Positions 1-10,407 of a stretch of 64,000 bases of DNA are shown one piece after another. The notes below the pieces were generated by a model. The model ran no database searches and had not been told where the DNA came from. It saw only the letters and a program-made list of their open reading frames with translations. The position numbers were made by a program, and so were the translations under genes. Location: positions 23,478 to 87,477 of the forward strand of contig NZ_JBEWTB010000003.1 of NCBI RefSeq assembly GCF_040549045.1, read 5' to 3'. Positions within the stretch are counted from its first letter, which is position 1. Each line of letters starts with the position of its first letter. Source of the DNA: Endozoicomonas sp. NE40. Lineage in GTDB: Bacteria > Pseudomonadota > Gammaproteobacteria > Pseudomonadales > Endozoicomonadaceae.

Positions 1-3000
1 ATTTGAATAAAGTCATCGGGGTTTGCGATACCCATGCGCTCGAATACTTCGATATCACTGACCAGAGACAGAGCGTTATAGACTTCCAGTGGCGAGTTAG
101 TAATTGGTGTGGCTGACAACATAACCGCACCACGGCCGTTATTCTTGCCCTTCAGGTGTGCCATTTTAACCGCCATATCGGTCGCACGGTTGGACACTGA
201 CGGGTTGGACAGGTAGGCAATACGACCACTGGCACGACCGCCGTTGTATACGTTTTTGAATTCATGCGCTTCGTCAACGATTACGCTGTCAAAGCCCATA
301 TCCTCGTAATACGGCAATGCGCTATCTTTGCCCGTCCCTTCATCCCGGTATTTCTGGTTCAGGCGGGCTCTTTTTGCTGCTTCACGCCAGCCGGAACCGG
401 AGGACTCAGATGTGGTGACTGAAGCCTCGTTTTTGAAGTTCTTGCTGGAAAGATACTTTTCAGCATTCTTTTCTTTGATCAGGTTTTTCGATACCCAGTC
501 ACCAGCATACTGCTCTACGGTATCCACTTTGACAGGGATTCGACCAAACAGCGGTGATGTCATGATGACAGACTTGATAGCGCTGGATGACGGGATAGAC
601 CACAGCTTTTGCTGAATGACTTCAGGGCCGTCTTTTTTCAGCTTGTCCCGGTACATCAGTTCGCCGGTAATCTTGTTTTTCTTATGCTCCCCGTTTTCAA
701 TGACCGGCTCCTGGACCGGCTGGCCATCTTCGCCCAGTTCAGGAGAGACGCCGACAATCAGCACGCCGTCCATGGACTTATACAGGGCTCTGGCTTCGTG
801 ATACCAGTTGGTCAGAACCGATTTAGGTACAACAGTACAGGTACGATTAGCCCGTCCCATTTGCTGATTATATTGAGCCAGTGCTAAGGCTGTGAATGTC
901 TTACCTAAGCCGACACCGTGCGCCAGTATTCCCCTACCCTCTTCAGACAGTTGTCGTACTGCCTGGCACTGGTAATCATGGAGCTTAACACCATCGGTTA
1001 GCCCTTCAATTTCCAGGTTATCGCTGGAGTATTGTTTCTGGATTTCAGAATGATACAGCCGGTTATACTGCTCTTCGACTTCTTCCGAGTCAGGGTGTTG
1101 CTGTAACCATAGCGCAAACTGTTCATTCAGGCTTGCCAGGTTGGCCCGGTGTTCTGCTACCTTGCCCCGGATGGGTTCGCCGTTAAGGTAGTTCATGATC
1201 TGGTTAGGGAAACCGGTTTTCTTCAGACCGGAAAACCTGCCGCCCATACGACTGGTGTCATCGATTTCTGTCTGACCGGTTACATTGCCGTTTTCGTCGA
1301 ACTGATCTTCAGTAATCGTGTATTTGAGATCGTCATAACCCAGCTCTTCCAGGAATTCGATAACGTACTGTTTATCAACCCAGTTATCAGCGATGGTAAT
1401 GCGCAGGTCACTCAGCTTTTCATATTCCCGCAGGCTTTTCAGCTGTTCGATTTGATCCAGTAATTTCTTCTGCAGTCGTGGATCGTCACTACTGGCCGCC
1501 GCCAAGTTAAGCTGGTCAATCTTTTCGTATACATTGCCAGCCAGGTAATGAGCGTCGGGCAGTACCAGCCCTTCAGGAGTGATCGATATGCCTTCAAACT
1601 CAGCCACATCACCGATGGACTTCAGTGTTTTGTTGCCCTCATAGAGTTCTGCAATTTTTTCGACAGTCACCGGACGTTCACCGGCAATACTAAACAGATA
1701 CTCAGCAATACTCTGGACGTTGGTAGCGTTGAAGCCTGCCGCTGAATCCAGTGTCATTTCACCAGAAAGGAAGTCATTAAACTCGCCTGCCGGGGTTTTA
1801 GCGTTGGCAAACTCGTTGAAGTAATGGGAACCCTGACCTCTGATTTTGATCTTGCGGTGCTTGCGGGGATCACCGTATTTGCTGTGCAGCCGCTCTACCA
1901 GTTGGCGGGATTCTGCCAGCTCTGCCGATACGTCCTGACCACTGTTGTTGCGTTCACGAATATCTGCAATTTGTTGACCTACCAGTACACCACGCAGGGC
2001 AAGACTGCGCTCTGACTCGGGCTGTAATGAGGCAAAATAGATGGCGTCTTTCTGGTTATCCGATAACAGTCGTGGGTATTTGCTTTTAATGGCGCCCAGC
2101 TGGTCATAACTCAGCTCAAGAGTGGCTTGCAGGTTGGACAAATTACTGCGAATACCTTCAATGGAGTCGGCGCCGTACTCGTCGGCACTGATGCCACCGG
2201 CGGTTTCGGTTTTGATGTCCACCAGCTCCCATTCACCGTCTTTCAGCTCATATTCACGGTCGCTGATAAAACGACGGTCGCCATCCTGGTAGAGCTTTGG
2301 TGATGGTTCAGCGGCTTCCAGAGAGGCCCAGTCAATGCGGGAATCAAATCGTTGCGCCAGAGTTTTACGCAGGCTTTTCAGCAGTGCCGGACGGTTGTCA
2401 CGGCCTTTCAGCTCATTACCGGCCTTAACCGCAATACGACCGCCCCAGCCGCCGCCTTCAGCCCCGGCAATCCAGCGACTTCCGCTACCCTCAAACCACT
2501 TACCACGGATGAATTTTTCATACAGGACGTTGGTTTCTTTCAGGGTATCTTCAGACAGGTCATTGATCTTGTTAAACAGCTCTTCAGGGTGCTTTTGCAG
2601 CAGGATGACATCAGTCACAGTGCTTGTACCCTGGGCGTTTTTATCCCCGAATGTTTCTTCAGGCAGACGAACACCGCCCAGAAATTCAGCCTTATAGCTA
2701 ATGGCCCGGCGAAACTTAATAAAACTGCCTTCGCCGGAAATAACCCGGTGCGGTACGATCAGGGCTATCAAGCCGCCGTGTTTAACCTTGTCTATTGCCC
2801 TATGGATAAAATAGCGCTCAATGTACTGCTCATTACGGTATGCCGGGTCATTGTCCAGATGCGCCGTTGTTCGACCTTTGCCAAATGGCACGTTACCGAT
2901 AACACTGTCGTAGGTGTTGTCTTCTGTACGGGTGCAGACCTCTTCAAACGCAGCGTTAATATTATCCTCGTCAGGATGCAGCAAGGCATTTACGCCGGAT

Positions 3001-3809
3001 GATGTGGGATCAAGCTCTACGGCAGTCATGATCGTGCCTGGTCGTTTAGTGGCACTGAATACACCACTACCCGCCGATGGCTCCAGCATATTGCCGTTAG
3101 CAAAGCCGTTTTCTTCCAGCATATCCCACAGACCCTCGGCTATCGGGGTGGGCGTGTAATACTCGCTTTGCTGGCCGTCAATTTCACCATCCAGACCGCC
3201 ACGACCGGAGTACTGCACCAGTATTTCACGTTGTTCGTCGCTCAGTTCAGCGGGATCATTAACCGAATTAACAATGTCACGGGCCTTGTCGTTGAGGGTT
3301 TTACGGTTTTTCTGACCAAATGCCTTCAGACCGAATTCAGGGTTCTGGAACCCATCGTTCAGACGTTTTTTACTGGAACCGTCGTCTTTTGCCGCTTCAG
3401 CGGCATTCAGAGCCTCCCAGAACACCGTTTTAAGCTCTGCCATACTTGTGACCGCTTTTAGCCGATCACGCAATGACGGGGTGCTGGCGTCGTCTAAAAC
3501 GATATCCTGAGTGTTGTTTGTTTTTGGACGCAGCTCATTTTTATAGTTTCCCGGTGTGCCTGCCAGAATCTCCAGGCTAAAGGCATCGGTCGTGGTAAAC
3601 GTGTAATGGACTGACTGAGGTGCAATTCTGTCCGGATTTGTCGCCAATACGCCAAATGGGGTGTAGCCATTGCTTTGAATGTAATTCTTTACAGCTCTGA
3701 CACTGGAAGGATCACCGTTGTAATCAGCTTTTGCGGCTTCGTGCCAGCTGGACGGTATCGTGACCTCAACGGGTGTTCCGTTGGGTGCGGATATGGAAAA
3801 GCGGAACAT
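1..3809 (-). CDS. darB: DarB-like DNA methyltransferase-helicase (polyvalent protein), 3' end outside window
   Basis: About 1,269 residues are visible and the frame is still open at the left edge. Residues near 240 read EPSAGSGVF, a class I methyltransferase AdoMet motif, followed near 300 by NVPFGKG, a variant of the catalytic NPPF/NPPY motif. The last third is an SF2/SNF2 helicase: GVGLGKT Walker A near 961, VDEAHEF near 1174 and LSATPITN near 1230. This methylase-plus-helicase layout is that of P1 DarB, an internal head protein injected with the DNA that protects it from type I restriction. The ATG has AGGTG a few bases upstream. It is the first gene after an AT-box and hairpin leader and lies just downstream of the metallopeptidase gene region. 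Around residues 110-140 a K.V.S..ELK.VFW segment resembles the N-terminus of that peptidase. Family assignment is by motif; exact substrate is inferred. Confidence 0.85.
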   Translation of the reverse strand, partial: MFRFSISAPNGTPVEVTIPSSWHEAAKADYNGDPSSVRAVKNYIQSNGYTPFGVLATNPDRIAPQSVHYTFTTTDAFSLEILAGTPGNYKNELRPKTNNTQDIVLDDASTPSLRDRLKAVTSMAELKTVFWEALNAAEAAKDDGSSKKRLNDGFQNPEFGLKAFGQKNRKTLNDKARDIVNSVNDPAELSDEQREILVQYSGRGGLDGEIDGQQSEYYTPTPIAEGLWDMLEENGFANGNMLEPSAGSGVFSATKRPGTIMTAVELDPTSSGVNALLHPDEDNINAAFEEVCTRTEDNTYDSVIGNVPFGKGRTTAHLDNDPAYRNEQYIERYFIHRAIDKVKHGGLIALIVPHRVISGEGSFIKFRRAISYKAEFLGGVRLPEETFGDKNAQGTSTVTDVILLQKHPEELFNKINDLSEDTLKETNVLYEKFIRGKWFEGSGSRWIAGAEGGGWGGRIAVKAGNELKGRDNRPALLKSLRKTLAQRFDSRIDWASLEAAEPSPKLYQDGDRRFISDREYELKDGEWELVDIKTETAGGISADEYGADSIEGIRSNLSNLQATLELSYDQLGAIKSKYPRLLSDNQKDAIYFASLQPESERSLALRGVLVGQQIADIRERNNSGQDVSAELAESRQLVERLHSKYGDPRKHRKIKIRGQGSHYFNEFANAKTPAGEFNDFLSGEMTLDSAAGFNATNVQSIAEYLFSIAGERPVTVEKIAELYEGNKTLKSIGDVAEFEGISITPEGLVLPDAHYLAGNVYEKIDQLNLAAASSDDPRLQKKLLDQIEQLKSLREYEKLSDLRITIADNWVDKQYVIEFLEELGYDDLKYTITEDQFDENGNVTGQTEIDDTSRMGGRFSGLKKTGFPNQIMNYLNGEPIRGKVAEHRANLASLNEQFALWLQQHPDSEEVEEQYNRLYHSEIQKQYSSDNLEIEGLTDGVKLHDYQCQAVRQLSEEGRGILAHGVGLGKTFTALALAQYNQQMGRANRTCTVVPKSVLTNWYHEARALYKSMDGVLIVGVSPELGEDGQPVQEPVIENGEHKKNKITGELMYRDKLKKDGPEVIQQKLWSIPSSSAIKSVIMTSPLFGRIPVKVDTVEQYAGDWVSKNLIKEKNAEKYLSSKNFKNEASVTTSESSGSGWREAAKRARLNQKYRDEGTGKDSALPYYEDMGFDSVIVDEAHEFKNVYNGGRASGRIAYLSNPSVSNRATDMAVKMAHLKGKNNGRGAVMLSATPITNSPLEVYNALSLVSDIEVFERMGIANPDDFIQ

Positions 3810-3885
3810 AACTCACCTGATTGTGAACGAATCGGTGATTGTTCCGCCCTTGCGGGTGAAAAGCGGTTAAAAACTTTTTTAACCG
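3810..3885 (-). promoter_or_regulatory. Late leader: AT box plus SD-pairing hairpin (darB-like gene)
   Basis: On the minus strand an AT-rich box (TTAAAAAAGTTTTTAACC) lies 58 nt before the darB-like ATG. Closer in, TCACCGATT can pair with AATCAGGTGA (plus 3830-3838 with 3813-3822, one bulged base), and the second arm contains the AGGTGA Shine-Dalgarno. The AT box is itself a short palindrome. This is one member of a set of leaders in the window. Confidence 0.55.
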
Positions 3886-5393
3886 GACAACAGCCCTGCC
3901 TGATACCACTCCGGCAGTGAGCCCTTAGCAATAACAGCCGGGTCTTTACCCATGTTATTCAGCAATACTGACTGCCTGGCTTCCTCTTCTGTCAGATGCC
4001 GCCCCGTTGGGCCACGGTCAATATATTCGCCGTTTTCATGGTCAATCAGCCGCCCTATGCGCTTGCGCTCTTTGTTGAACTTGACCATGGCATAGCCGAA
4101 TTCTTTACGGCCTTCGATGTAAGTAAAATACTGCCAGTACTTGCCGCCATTGATATCGACGGGAACCCTCTCTTCCTGCCATTTGACGGTTTTAGCCAGC
4201 TCATTCAGTTCGCTGTAGAACGCCTGACGTTTGCTGTACTCCCTGTTTTCACGCTCCAGACGGGCCTTGTCTTCATCGGTGACGCCCAGAATGACGCCAG
4301 TCACAAGGGCAACAAATTGTGGATCGCTGACAGCCAGCTTTGCCAGGTCTTCAGGGTTGGCAAAGTACTGTAAACCCATGCTCAGCACTTCACTGGCCTG
4401 GTGCTTATAGACTTTCCCTACATACGGGTGGATGTAATGGTCTGGCAGTGCCACTTCATCGGTATCGTAAAAGCCGCTACCGGTTAACTCCCGCAAAGAT
4501 ACAGGCTTGGGACTTTCTGCCTTTGTATCCCTGTAGTGATGTGATGCTCGCAGAATGGCATCGTTGCCCCGCTCAATAATATGGCCCACCTCATGAAACA
4601 GAATTTCTTTGTTGAATGCAGTACCGGGGAATACCGTGTAATGACGGGCATAGCTTCGGGCTTTGCCTTCAGTATCCATATTGAACAATGGCACACGTCC
4701 CTGCATGAGCTTATAGAGCTCAGCCAGGTCTTTACGCACCTCAGCCACCGGATAACCGGCACGCTTCAGCTTACCCACCACGGAAGAGCTGAATTTAATC
4801 TTGCGAACAAATTCCTTAGCTTCTTTGTCTGTAACGGGAGACTGGTCGTGTATTTGATCAATCAGCTCTTTTGCTTTAGATACCGTATAACCTCCGGCAA
4901 AGCCAATAGTATTATCACCAGCCAACGCATCAGACTGCGCAGCCTCAGCCAGCTCTGCCAGCGGCTTAGAGACAGGCTTAACGCTGTTTAAAAAACGGGT
5001 GTAACAGCTTCTTGAAACGTCGCAGGTTTGACCTACCTGATATTCGTAAAGCTCTTTAGTGAGGGACTTGTACCGTTCTGCCGATGCGCCTGACAATCGT
5101 TCAATCAGATCATGCTCAGGCATTTCCGGGTACATGGTTTTCAGCTTTTCAACCAGTGAGGTAAATTCACCTGCAGCGGTAATGCGCTCAAAGGGTTTTG
5201 CGTTGGAGTCCATGATTTTAAATAAGTCTCTTCCCCTGCCGTAAGTTTCGCCAGCGGGATCATCCAGCAACCGCCAAAACACAGCTTTCAGCTCATCCAG
5301 TGATTTCACACCTTTGAGCTGAGTCTTTGCTTTGGTTGCCCGGTCCAGGATAAAACCACTGGCAGCAGGGTCAACTACTGCCAGATCGGTCAC
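3879..5393 (-). CDS. Phage zinc metallopeptidase (HEXXH), polyvalent-protein type
   Basis: A 504-residue protein with a GTG start placed directly after the TAA of the preceding gene. Residues 267-271 are HEVGH in the context ILFHEVGHIIERGN, the zinc-binding and catalytic motif of a gluzincin. A downstream ASEVLSMG (E about 335) is a plausible third zinc ligand. Phage peptidases of this kind occur beside Dar/Ddr and MuF-type polyvalent proteins and may process internal head proteins or act in the infected cell; the substrate here is unknown. The first 45 residues (LKGVKSLDELKAVFWRLL) resemble a stretch of the neighbouring DarB-like protein, suggesting a shared packaging or docking module. It is translationally linked to the 117-residue gene upstream. 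Confidence 0.75.
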   Translation of the reverse strand: MTDLAVVDPAASGFILDRATKAKTQLKGVKSLDELKAVFWRLLDDPAGETYGRGRDLFKIMDSNAKPFERITAAGEFTSLVEKLKTMYPEMPEHDLIERLSGASAERYKSLTKELYEYQVGQTCDVSRSCYTRFLNSVKPVSKPLAELAEAAQSDALAGDNTIGFAGGYTVSKAKELIDQIHDQSPVTDKEAKEFVRKIKFSSSVVGKLKRAGYPVAEVRKDLAELYKLMQGRVPLFNMDTEGKARSYARHYTVFPGTAFNKEILFHEVGHIIERGNDAILRASHHYRDTKAESPKPVSLRELTGSGFYDTDEVALPDHYIHPYVGKVYKHQASEVLSMGLQYFANPEDLAKLAVSDPQFVALVTGVILGVTDEDKARLERENREYSKRQAFYSELNELAKTVKWQEERVPVDINGGKYWQYFTYIEGRKEFGYAMVKFNKERKRIGRLIDHENGEYIDRGPTGRHLTEEEARQSVLLNNMGKDPAVIAKGSLPEWYQAGLLSG

Positions 5394-5747
5394 TTAACTA
5401 ATCCCCCTGTTGAGCAGGTATCCGGATACGGCGTCAATACCTTCCGACAGGGTAGCGATACCCCCGTCCACCAGCTCCGTCACCTTGTTAATGAAAGGCG
5501 CAGGGCTCAGGGGATACCAGTCATCTGACTTCAATTTTTCCAAGTCAGTTTTTTCCGTTACTTCGGTTTTTGTCTCTGGCTCCGGTTCAGGTTTGGGCTT
5601 ACTGCCGACTCCCAGCAAAGTCCGTATTTCAGCCAGGCGCTTAACGGCATTGATTTTGGCAATGGGGTTGGTGCTGGATTTAACCTGCTTCCGTAGTTTG
5701 GCTGATTCAGTCACCAGCTTGATTTTCTCAAGGGCTGAAACACTCAT
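5394..5747 (-). CDS. Small helical/linker protein of the dar operon, unknown function
   Basis: This 117-residue protein is not recognised. The first 45 residues are lysine-rich and helical. A linker of alternating Pro/Lys/Glu (KPKPEPEPETK) follows, and the C-terminal half contains VTELVDGGIATLSEGID. Its ATG overlaps the TGA of the large upstream gene as TGATG, so translation is probably coupled. The stop is immediately followed by the GTG of the metallopeptidase gene. Position in the operon suggests a head-internal or assembly role, but nothing in the sequence proves it. Confidence 0.6.
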   Translation of the reverse strand: MSVSALEKIKLVTESAKLRKQVKSSTNPIAKINAVKRLAEIRTLLGVGSKPKPEPEPETKTEVTEKTDLEKLKSDDWYPLSPAPFINKVTELVDGGIATLSEGIDAVSGYLLNRGIS

Positions 5748-8700
5748 CAGACTGCACCCTCCGCCGCTTCAAGCTCCATGATTTTCGCAACAGCCTGGTC
5801 AATCAGGTCACTGTATTGTTCTGCCGTGCCGTTGGCTTCAAGCTCTTCGCCTAACTGGGTCAGGGCGTTGGCGCTTTCCATAAAGTCGCCGGTTTCGCCT
5901 GCAATGATCTGGTTCAGGATGGATTCTGGATTGTTACTGCTATCAACTTCAGCCTTTACCGAATTACTATCAGGCTTTGTGTCTGATTCAGACAACAAAT
6001 CAGATTCATTACTTTCCATCATTGCAATCAACTTTTTATGCTGCTTGTCAGCTACCCGGCTAATCGCATCGTGCTCTAAGCGTTTAAACTCAGCATACCG
6101 CTTAGTCCCGCCAGCACTACCTCCATCAGCCATATACTCCAGGCTACCGCTTTTTGTGCCTTCTTCCGTTTCAATAACACTCAATCGCCAGGCATCAATA
6201 GTTTCCGGCAGATCAAAAGCCTGCTGATCACGCTTTGAAACTTTGGTTTTTTCAGAAATGATTTCCGACTTAAGGAGGCTCTCCCCTTCATCCAGAGGAA
6301 CCGGGTTTTTCGCCTGATAATTCACTAACATTCGGTCATGCAAAATTACGTCAAACTCTTCACCCTGAAACTCTTCCTGTTCAGTTTTTGGCTTTGCTTC
6401 AGGCTGCTTTCGCTCACTGTTTCTATGGTCAATCAACAGTTTTCGTAAGTCTTCGACAGAGCCGTGGTCATGCCATATTTTTCTCAGAGCAATACCCTGT
6501 CTGTTTCTTTTATGACCGAGTGACCTGGACGGTAAAACCTTTAGATATTCCTCTAATGCAGGCTCGTAGGTGTCCCCATCGCCCTGGACGACACTGCGCA
6601 ACAGCACTTTACTCTTATCGTCTTCCGGTGAGAGCGCATAAGCCATTATCCGGCTTGTTACGTCATAAATTTCATCTTCTGTGGGGTTGTTGCTGTGTTT
6701 TTCTGATTCACGGCGCTCGGACTGAATATTGTGGTCAATCTTTGCGAAATAGTAATAGTTTTTCTCTTTGCCGTAGTCGGCGTAAGGATCACCCCAGCTA
6801 TCGTTATACTGGTTGCCAATGGCTTCCAGCCGGGACAGTAATGCGGTTGCTTCCCTGTGATAAGAATTTGTGCCTCCCCTGAAAACGTCGCCATCCGGGT
6901 CTGCCAGATAGTCAGGATTCCAGAGCGGGATTGACTCAGGCAGGTTGGTGACTGTCAGGTTTATAGATTTGCTTCTGCCGGGTTCTGTTCTAACGCTGAC
7001 TTTCAATCCACTGGGCAACTTACCGCTTTCGGTATCGTCTTTGACCTGTTTACGAATCAGGGCTGCAATGTCTTTCCTTTCCAAGCCTTTCGCTTTATCC
7101 AGGTTTTCACCGAATTCAGGCAGGTCACTGGTGTCGGTAGCGGTTTTGAAGCGGGAAACAAAGTCACGGATATCCGTACCTACCTGGTCCAGCACAGACT
7201 TGGCTGAATCCATAATCAGGCCATCAACAACCGGATAATCTTTTTCAAACTGACTGTCTTTGTAGTCAAACGTCATATCATGGGTGTTATCACCATGATA
7301 CGTCGCCTTCAGGATGAAACGTGTGCCGTCTTCACTCATTTCAGGTTGCTGGACATAGACCTTACCTGCACCAGTGCGGATAACGACACTGCGACCAGCC
7401 TCGCCGGGCCTGGCTTTATAGTGGGTTTGCAGGTGGGCAAAGATGCGCTTCCCGATCTTTACTTCAGGACGGGCGTCATTTTCAGCCTGACGGCGTTTTA
7501 GTGCTTCTTCTTCGACCCTTGCATACAGGTGATAGCCAAAGTTGCCGTCATAACCCTGTTCTTTTGACCACTTAACGATATCCTCGATGTAGTTGGAATT
7601 GCGGTACAAGTCCACCAGCTCATCAGTGATTTCAATATCGTTGACGCCTTCGGCTTCAGCTTTACGCTTGCCCAGCTCCCGCAGTTCTGCCCGAATGTTT
7701 TCATGGGAGTACTGTTTTTTCAGGTCGATATCTTCCTCAAGCTGAGCCATACGGGCATTCAGGTATTCAAGGCTTCCATCGTCTGTTAACTTCGGGCGAC
7801 GTTTGATTTGAACACCGTGGCGCTCTTCAAACTTGTCAAACTTCAGGATTTCACCGTTATAACCGGTTACTCGTTGTGTGTCATGATCAACTTCGTGGAT
7901 GGTGACAGTCTGACCGTTGATGTCCATATCACCGACTCTCAGAGTGACTTCGGCCGGCAGTGATCCGGTGATTACCAGGTCAGACAGTCGTGAGACAATT
8001 TCATCAGGATTGGAAGAGCTAAAGCTCTCAATGTAGCCAGCTCCGTCATATATCCCTTTAGCCTGGATAAGGCCGGTGTTGTCTACAATGATGTCACCAA
8101 AGCACTGCCCTTTCTTACCCCTTCGGGTCTGACTGGTTATGCTCAGCTCGTTGCCATTCTGGTCAACGTCCCAGCCGGAGCGGCTAAGACTGGATGCCAG
8201 GTCGGTCGCAATCTGGATAGGGTTGATGATTCGGTTGTCAGACGCAGAGCCACCGGCAATTTCCAACAGCTCTTCCAGCTCATCAAACATTACCACGCTG
8301 AAGAATGCCCTGGTTTGTGCCAGCTTTTCAGCCACGTCATCCGGAAAACCACCAGCCACAAACAAAGCCTTTACCTCATCCTGAAAGATGGTCGGCCACA
8401 TGGAGGTATTACCGGCTTCCCTCATGCGGTCAAGCATACCGTCGATGACGTTAGCAATTTCTTTTGCAATGGGAGTAAAGAACTTAACCGGGTCGTCCAT
8501 GAAACGATCAAACCGCTCGTACAGCTCGTTATCCGGGCGGCCCCCTTCAGGTGGCAAGACTTCTTGATGGTTTAGAACCTTGGCAAGAATCTGATCACCC
8601 TGGGTATATACGTCAACGTCTTTATACATTGGCGCCATTTCGCCCAGACGTTTAAGGTGTGAAACCCGAATCGGCTCCTTGGCTTTTGCCATATCACGGA

Positions 8701-10303
8701 TCGCTGTCAGCGCTGATACAGCCTGGTCGCCGCTGAAAGTACGCTGACTGATGCTATTTGCCCACTTGATCAGCTCGTTACGCAGCCAGTACAAAGACTT
8801 GCTAGTACCCTTCACGTTCTGACCCATAAGACCGGCCAGCTTAGCCATACGAATCAGCTCTTCACGGTCAGGGCCTTCATCCTCAAGGTGTCCGGGGTTT
8901 TTACCCTTCAGGCTGTTATACAGGCTGTAGGTGTTGCGTAGGCGCTGATCGGTATCAGCCGCTTTCTCACCCTTCCGTTTCTGGGATACGCCAAGAACCT
9001 TGGCATACAGCCTGCGCTCTTTTGCCGTGATCTTGTCGGAATTCTCCAGTTTTGCCAGCTGGCTCTTAACGCCATCTACGTCAGCCATTGGCATTGGCGT
9101 ATCGTCTTCTACCTCTTCCTCGATGCCTTTTTTCCATTCGATCAGGGCAGCACGTTTCTGTTCCAGACTGACCGCTCTGGCAAAGTGGCGGCGCTCTGTG
9201 TCCGGCAGCTCGCTTCGGGACGGCGTTAGCCAGGGCTCAATATTGCGGGATAGCCAGCCATTAACAGTGATTTCACGGCCGGCACTGGAAATTACGTCTT
9301 CTTTGACGCCAACCAGTTTGCTTAATGCCGGAACCGTTAACGAATTCAGGTCAGAAACCAGCTGTGATTTAGCGGCAGTGTACTCATCCAGAGTAGCCAG
9401 GTACTCGTCAGGAGTGGTGTTTTCCAGGCTTTGCCCTTTGGCTCGGGCCGACCACTTTTCCATCTCTGCTTTCAGTTCAGCAACATTGTTGTTAGCGGCT
9501 GACTTTGATTGCTCAATCTGTGCGAGCAGGTCTGCATTGCGACCGTTCCACTCTTCCAGCTCAACGGTTAGCTGAGTCTTTTTACCTTGTTTTTTTTCTG
9601 TCAGGGTGTCCAGTTCGCCCACTTCATCAGTCAGCACATTGATACGGCTATCCAGCACTTCCACCAGCCTTTCACTGGCTTCCAGGTTGTCTTTCTGCTC
9701 CTGACGCTCTTTGTTTCTGGCCTGGAACCGTTCGCTATTTTTAGTCACCAGCTGAGTCACACGACGGGCAACCGTCTGCAGTGGAATATCCTGCATGATG
9801 CCCTGTTGGGTCATTTCCGGGGCGACGATGTGGGTGATATCTCTTTTGTTTAACAGCCAGCGATATGCAATCAGAAAATCATTCGGACGGATTCGACCAT
9901 CGGCGTCAGGGGCATGAAAAACGACACTCACCACCTGACCATCGTTAAACGGGAATTGTACCGTTACCTGGGCAAAGCCCCCTGACCGGCGAGGATCACC
10001 AATAACAGGCTCGTCTGTGATCTGGTTATCGTTGGGTAATGCTCGGTTGAATGCCCTTGCAAGAGCCGCCATCTTACGGGGGAACCTGTTACCGTATTTG
10101 GCGGTCACTGCGTCCATGATCATTTCATCCGTGATCAGTACGCCAGGGTTATAAGCGGCGTCCAGCACATCAACAGGAGCGGTTTCAGTTAAAAGGTCAG
10201 GATCGCCATCATTGACCATCGTGTAAAATGCGTCACGTAATTCAGACTCAGAAAAACCGGCTTCTCCCAGCACGATTTCATGAGTGAGACGGATTCCATT
10301 CAT
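5747..10303 (-). CDS. Giant DarA-like polyvalent protein with LPD29-like region
   Basis: A 1,518-residue protein. Residues 1-195 form a domain also found twice in the next large protein (VLDAAYNPG, IGDPRRSGGF, DGQVVSVVFHAP, AYRWLLNKRD, RRVTQLV); I relate it to the DarA N-terminal domain of P1. Residues 200-310 are a coiled coil. The middle is a long uncharacterised region. Near residues 1130-1250 the pattern LIRKQVKDD..GLKVSVRTEPG..SINLTVTN..PLWNPDYLADPDGD resembles the large polyvalent domain LPD29. The C-terminus is acidic and helical. P1 Dar proteins travel in the capsid and shield entering DNA from type I enzymes; the same role is inferred. The start ATG has only a weak SD, and a strong hairpin separates it from vapC. 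Confidence 0.7.
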   Translation of the reverse strand: MNGIRLTHEIVLGEAGFSESELRDAFYTMVNDGDPDLLTETAPVDVLDAAYNPGVLITDEMIMDAVTAKYGNRFPRKMAALARAFNRALPNDNQITDEPVIGDPRRSGGFAQVTVQFPFNDGQVVSVVFHAPDADGRIRPNDFLIAYRWLLNKRDITHIVAPEMTQQGIMQDIPLQTVARRVTQLVTKNSERFQARNKERQEQKDNLEASERLVEVLDSRINVLTDEVGELDTLTEKKQGKKTQLTVELEEWNGRNADLLAQIEQSKSAANNNVAELKAEMEKWSARAKGQSLENTTPDEYLATLDEYTAAKSQLVSDLNSLTVPALSKLVGVKEDVISSAGREITVNGWLSRNIEPWLTPSRSELPDTERRHFARAVSLEQKRAALIEWKKGIEEEVEDDTPMPMADVDGVKSQLAKLENSDKITAKERRLYAKVLGVSQKRKGEKAADTDQRLRNTYSLYNSLKGKNPGHLEDEGPDREELIRMAKLAGLMGQNVKGTSKSLYWLRNELIKWANSISQRTFSGDQAVSALTAIRDMAKAKEPIRVSHLKRLGEMAPMYKDVDVYTQGDQILAKVLNHQEVLPPEGGRPDNELYERFDRFMDDPVKFFTPIAKEIANVIDGMLDRMREAGNTSMWPTIFQDEVKALFVAGGFPDDVAEKLAQTRAFFSVVMFDELEELLEIAGGSASDNRIINPIQIATDLASSLSRSGWDVDQNGNELSITSQTRRGKKGQCFGDIIVDNTGLIQAKGIYDGAGYIESFSSSNPDEIVSRLSDLVITGSLPAEVTLRVGDMDINGQTVTIHEVDHDTQRVTGYNGEILKFDKFEERHGVQIKRRPKLTDDGSLEYLNARMAQLEEDIDLKKQYSHENIRAELRELGKRKAEAEGVNDIEITDELVDLYRNSNYIEDIVKWSKEQGYDGNFGYHLYARVEEEALKRRQAENDARPEVKIGKRIFAHLQTHYKARPGEAGRSVVIRTGAGKVYVQQPEMSEDGTRFILKATYHGDNTHDMTFDYKDSQFEKDYPVVDGLIMDSAKSVLDQVGTDIRDFVSRFKTATDTSDLPEFGENLDKAKGLERKDIAALIRKQVKDDTESGKLPSGLKVSVRTEPGRSKSINLTVTNLPESIPLWNPDYLADPDGDVFRGGTNSYHREATALLSRLEAIGNQYNDSWGDPYADYGKEKNYYYFAKIDHNIQSERRESEKHSNNPTEDEIYDVTSRIMAYALSPEDDKSKVLLRSVVQGDGDTYEPALEEYLKVLPSRSLGHKRNRQGIALRKIWHDHGSVEDLRKLLIDHRNSERKQPEAKPKTEQEEFQGEEFDVILHDRMLVNYQAKNPVPLDEGESLLKSEIISEKTKVSKRDQQAFDLPETIDAWRLSVIETEEGTKSGSLEYMADGGSAGGTKRYAEFKRLEHDAISRVADKQHKKLIAMMESNESDLLSESDTKPDSNSVKAEVDSSNNPESILNQIIAGETGDFMESANALTQLGEELEANGTAEQYSDLIDQAVAKIMELEAAEGAV

Positions 10304-10327
10304 TAAGCAGGCCTTATCTCATCAAAA

Positions 10328-10367
10328 AAATGGGTAGGCGGCATAATTTCAGCCGGACTACCCATTT
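10328..10367 (-). terminator. Rho-independent terminator after vapBC
   Basis: A 10-bp perfect inverted repeat, AAATGGGTAG (10328-10337) with CTACCCATTT (10358-10367). On the minus strand the stem is followed by a run of seven T. It lies between the vapC stop and the start of the 1,518-residue gene, so it should stop vapBC transcripts. An AT-rich box at 10372-10388 lies on its far side, about 70 nt before that gene, so the hairpin could also be part of that gene's own leader. Confidence 0.75.
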
Positions 10368-10407
10368 GACGATTAAAATAAGTTTTTGCAGGGAACGGGC
10401 AAGAATA

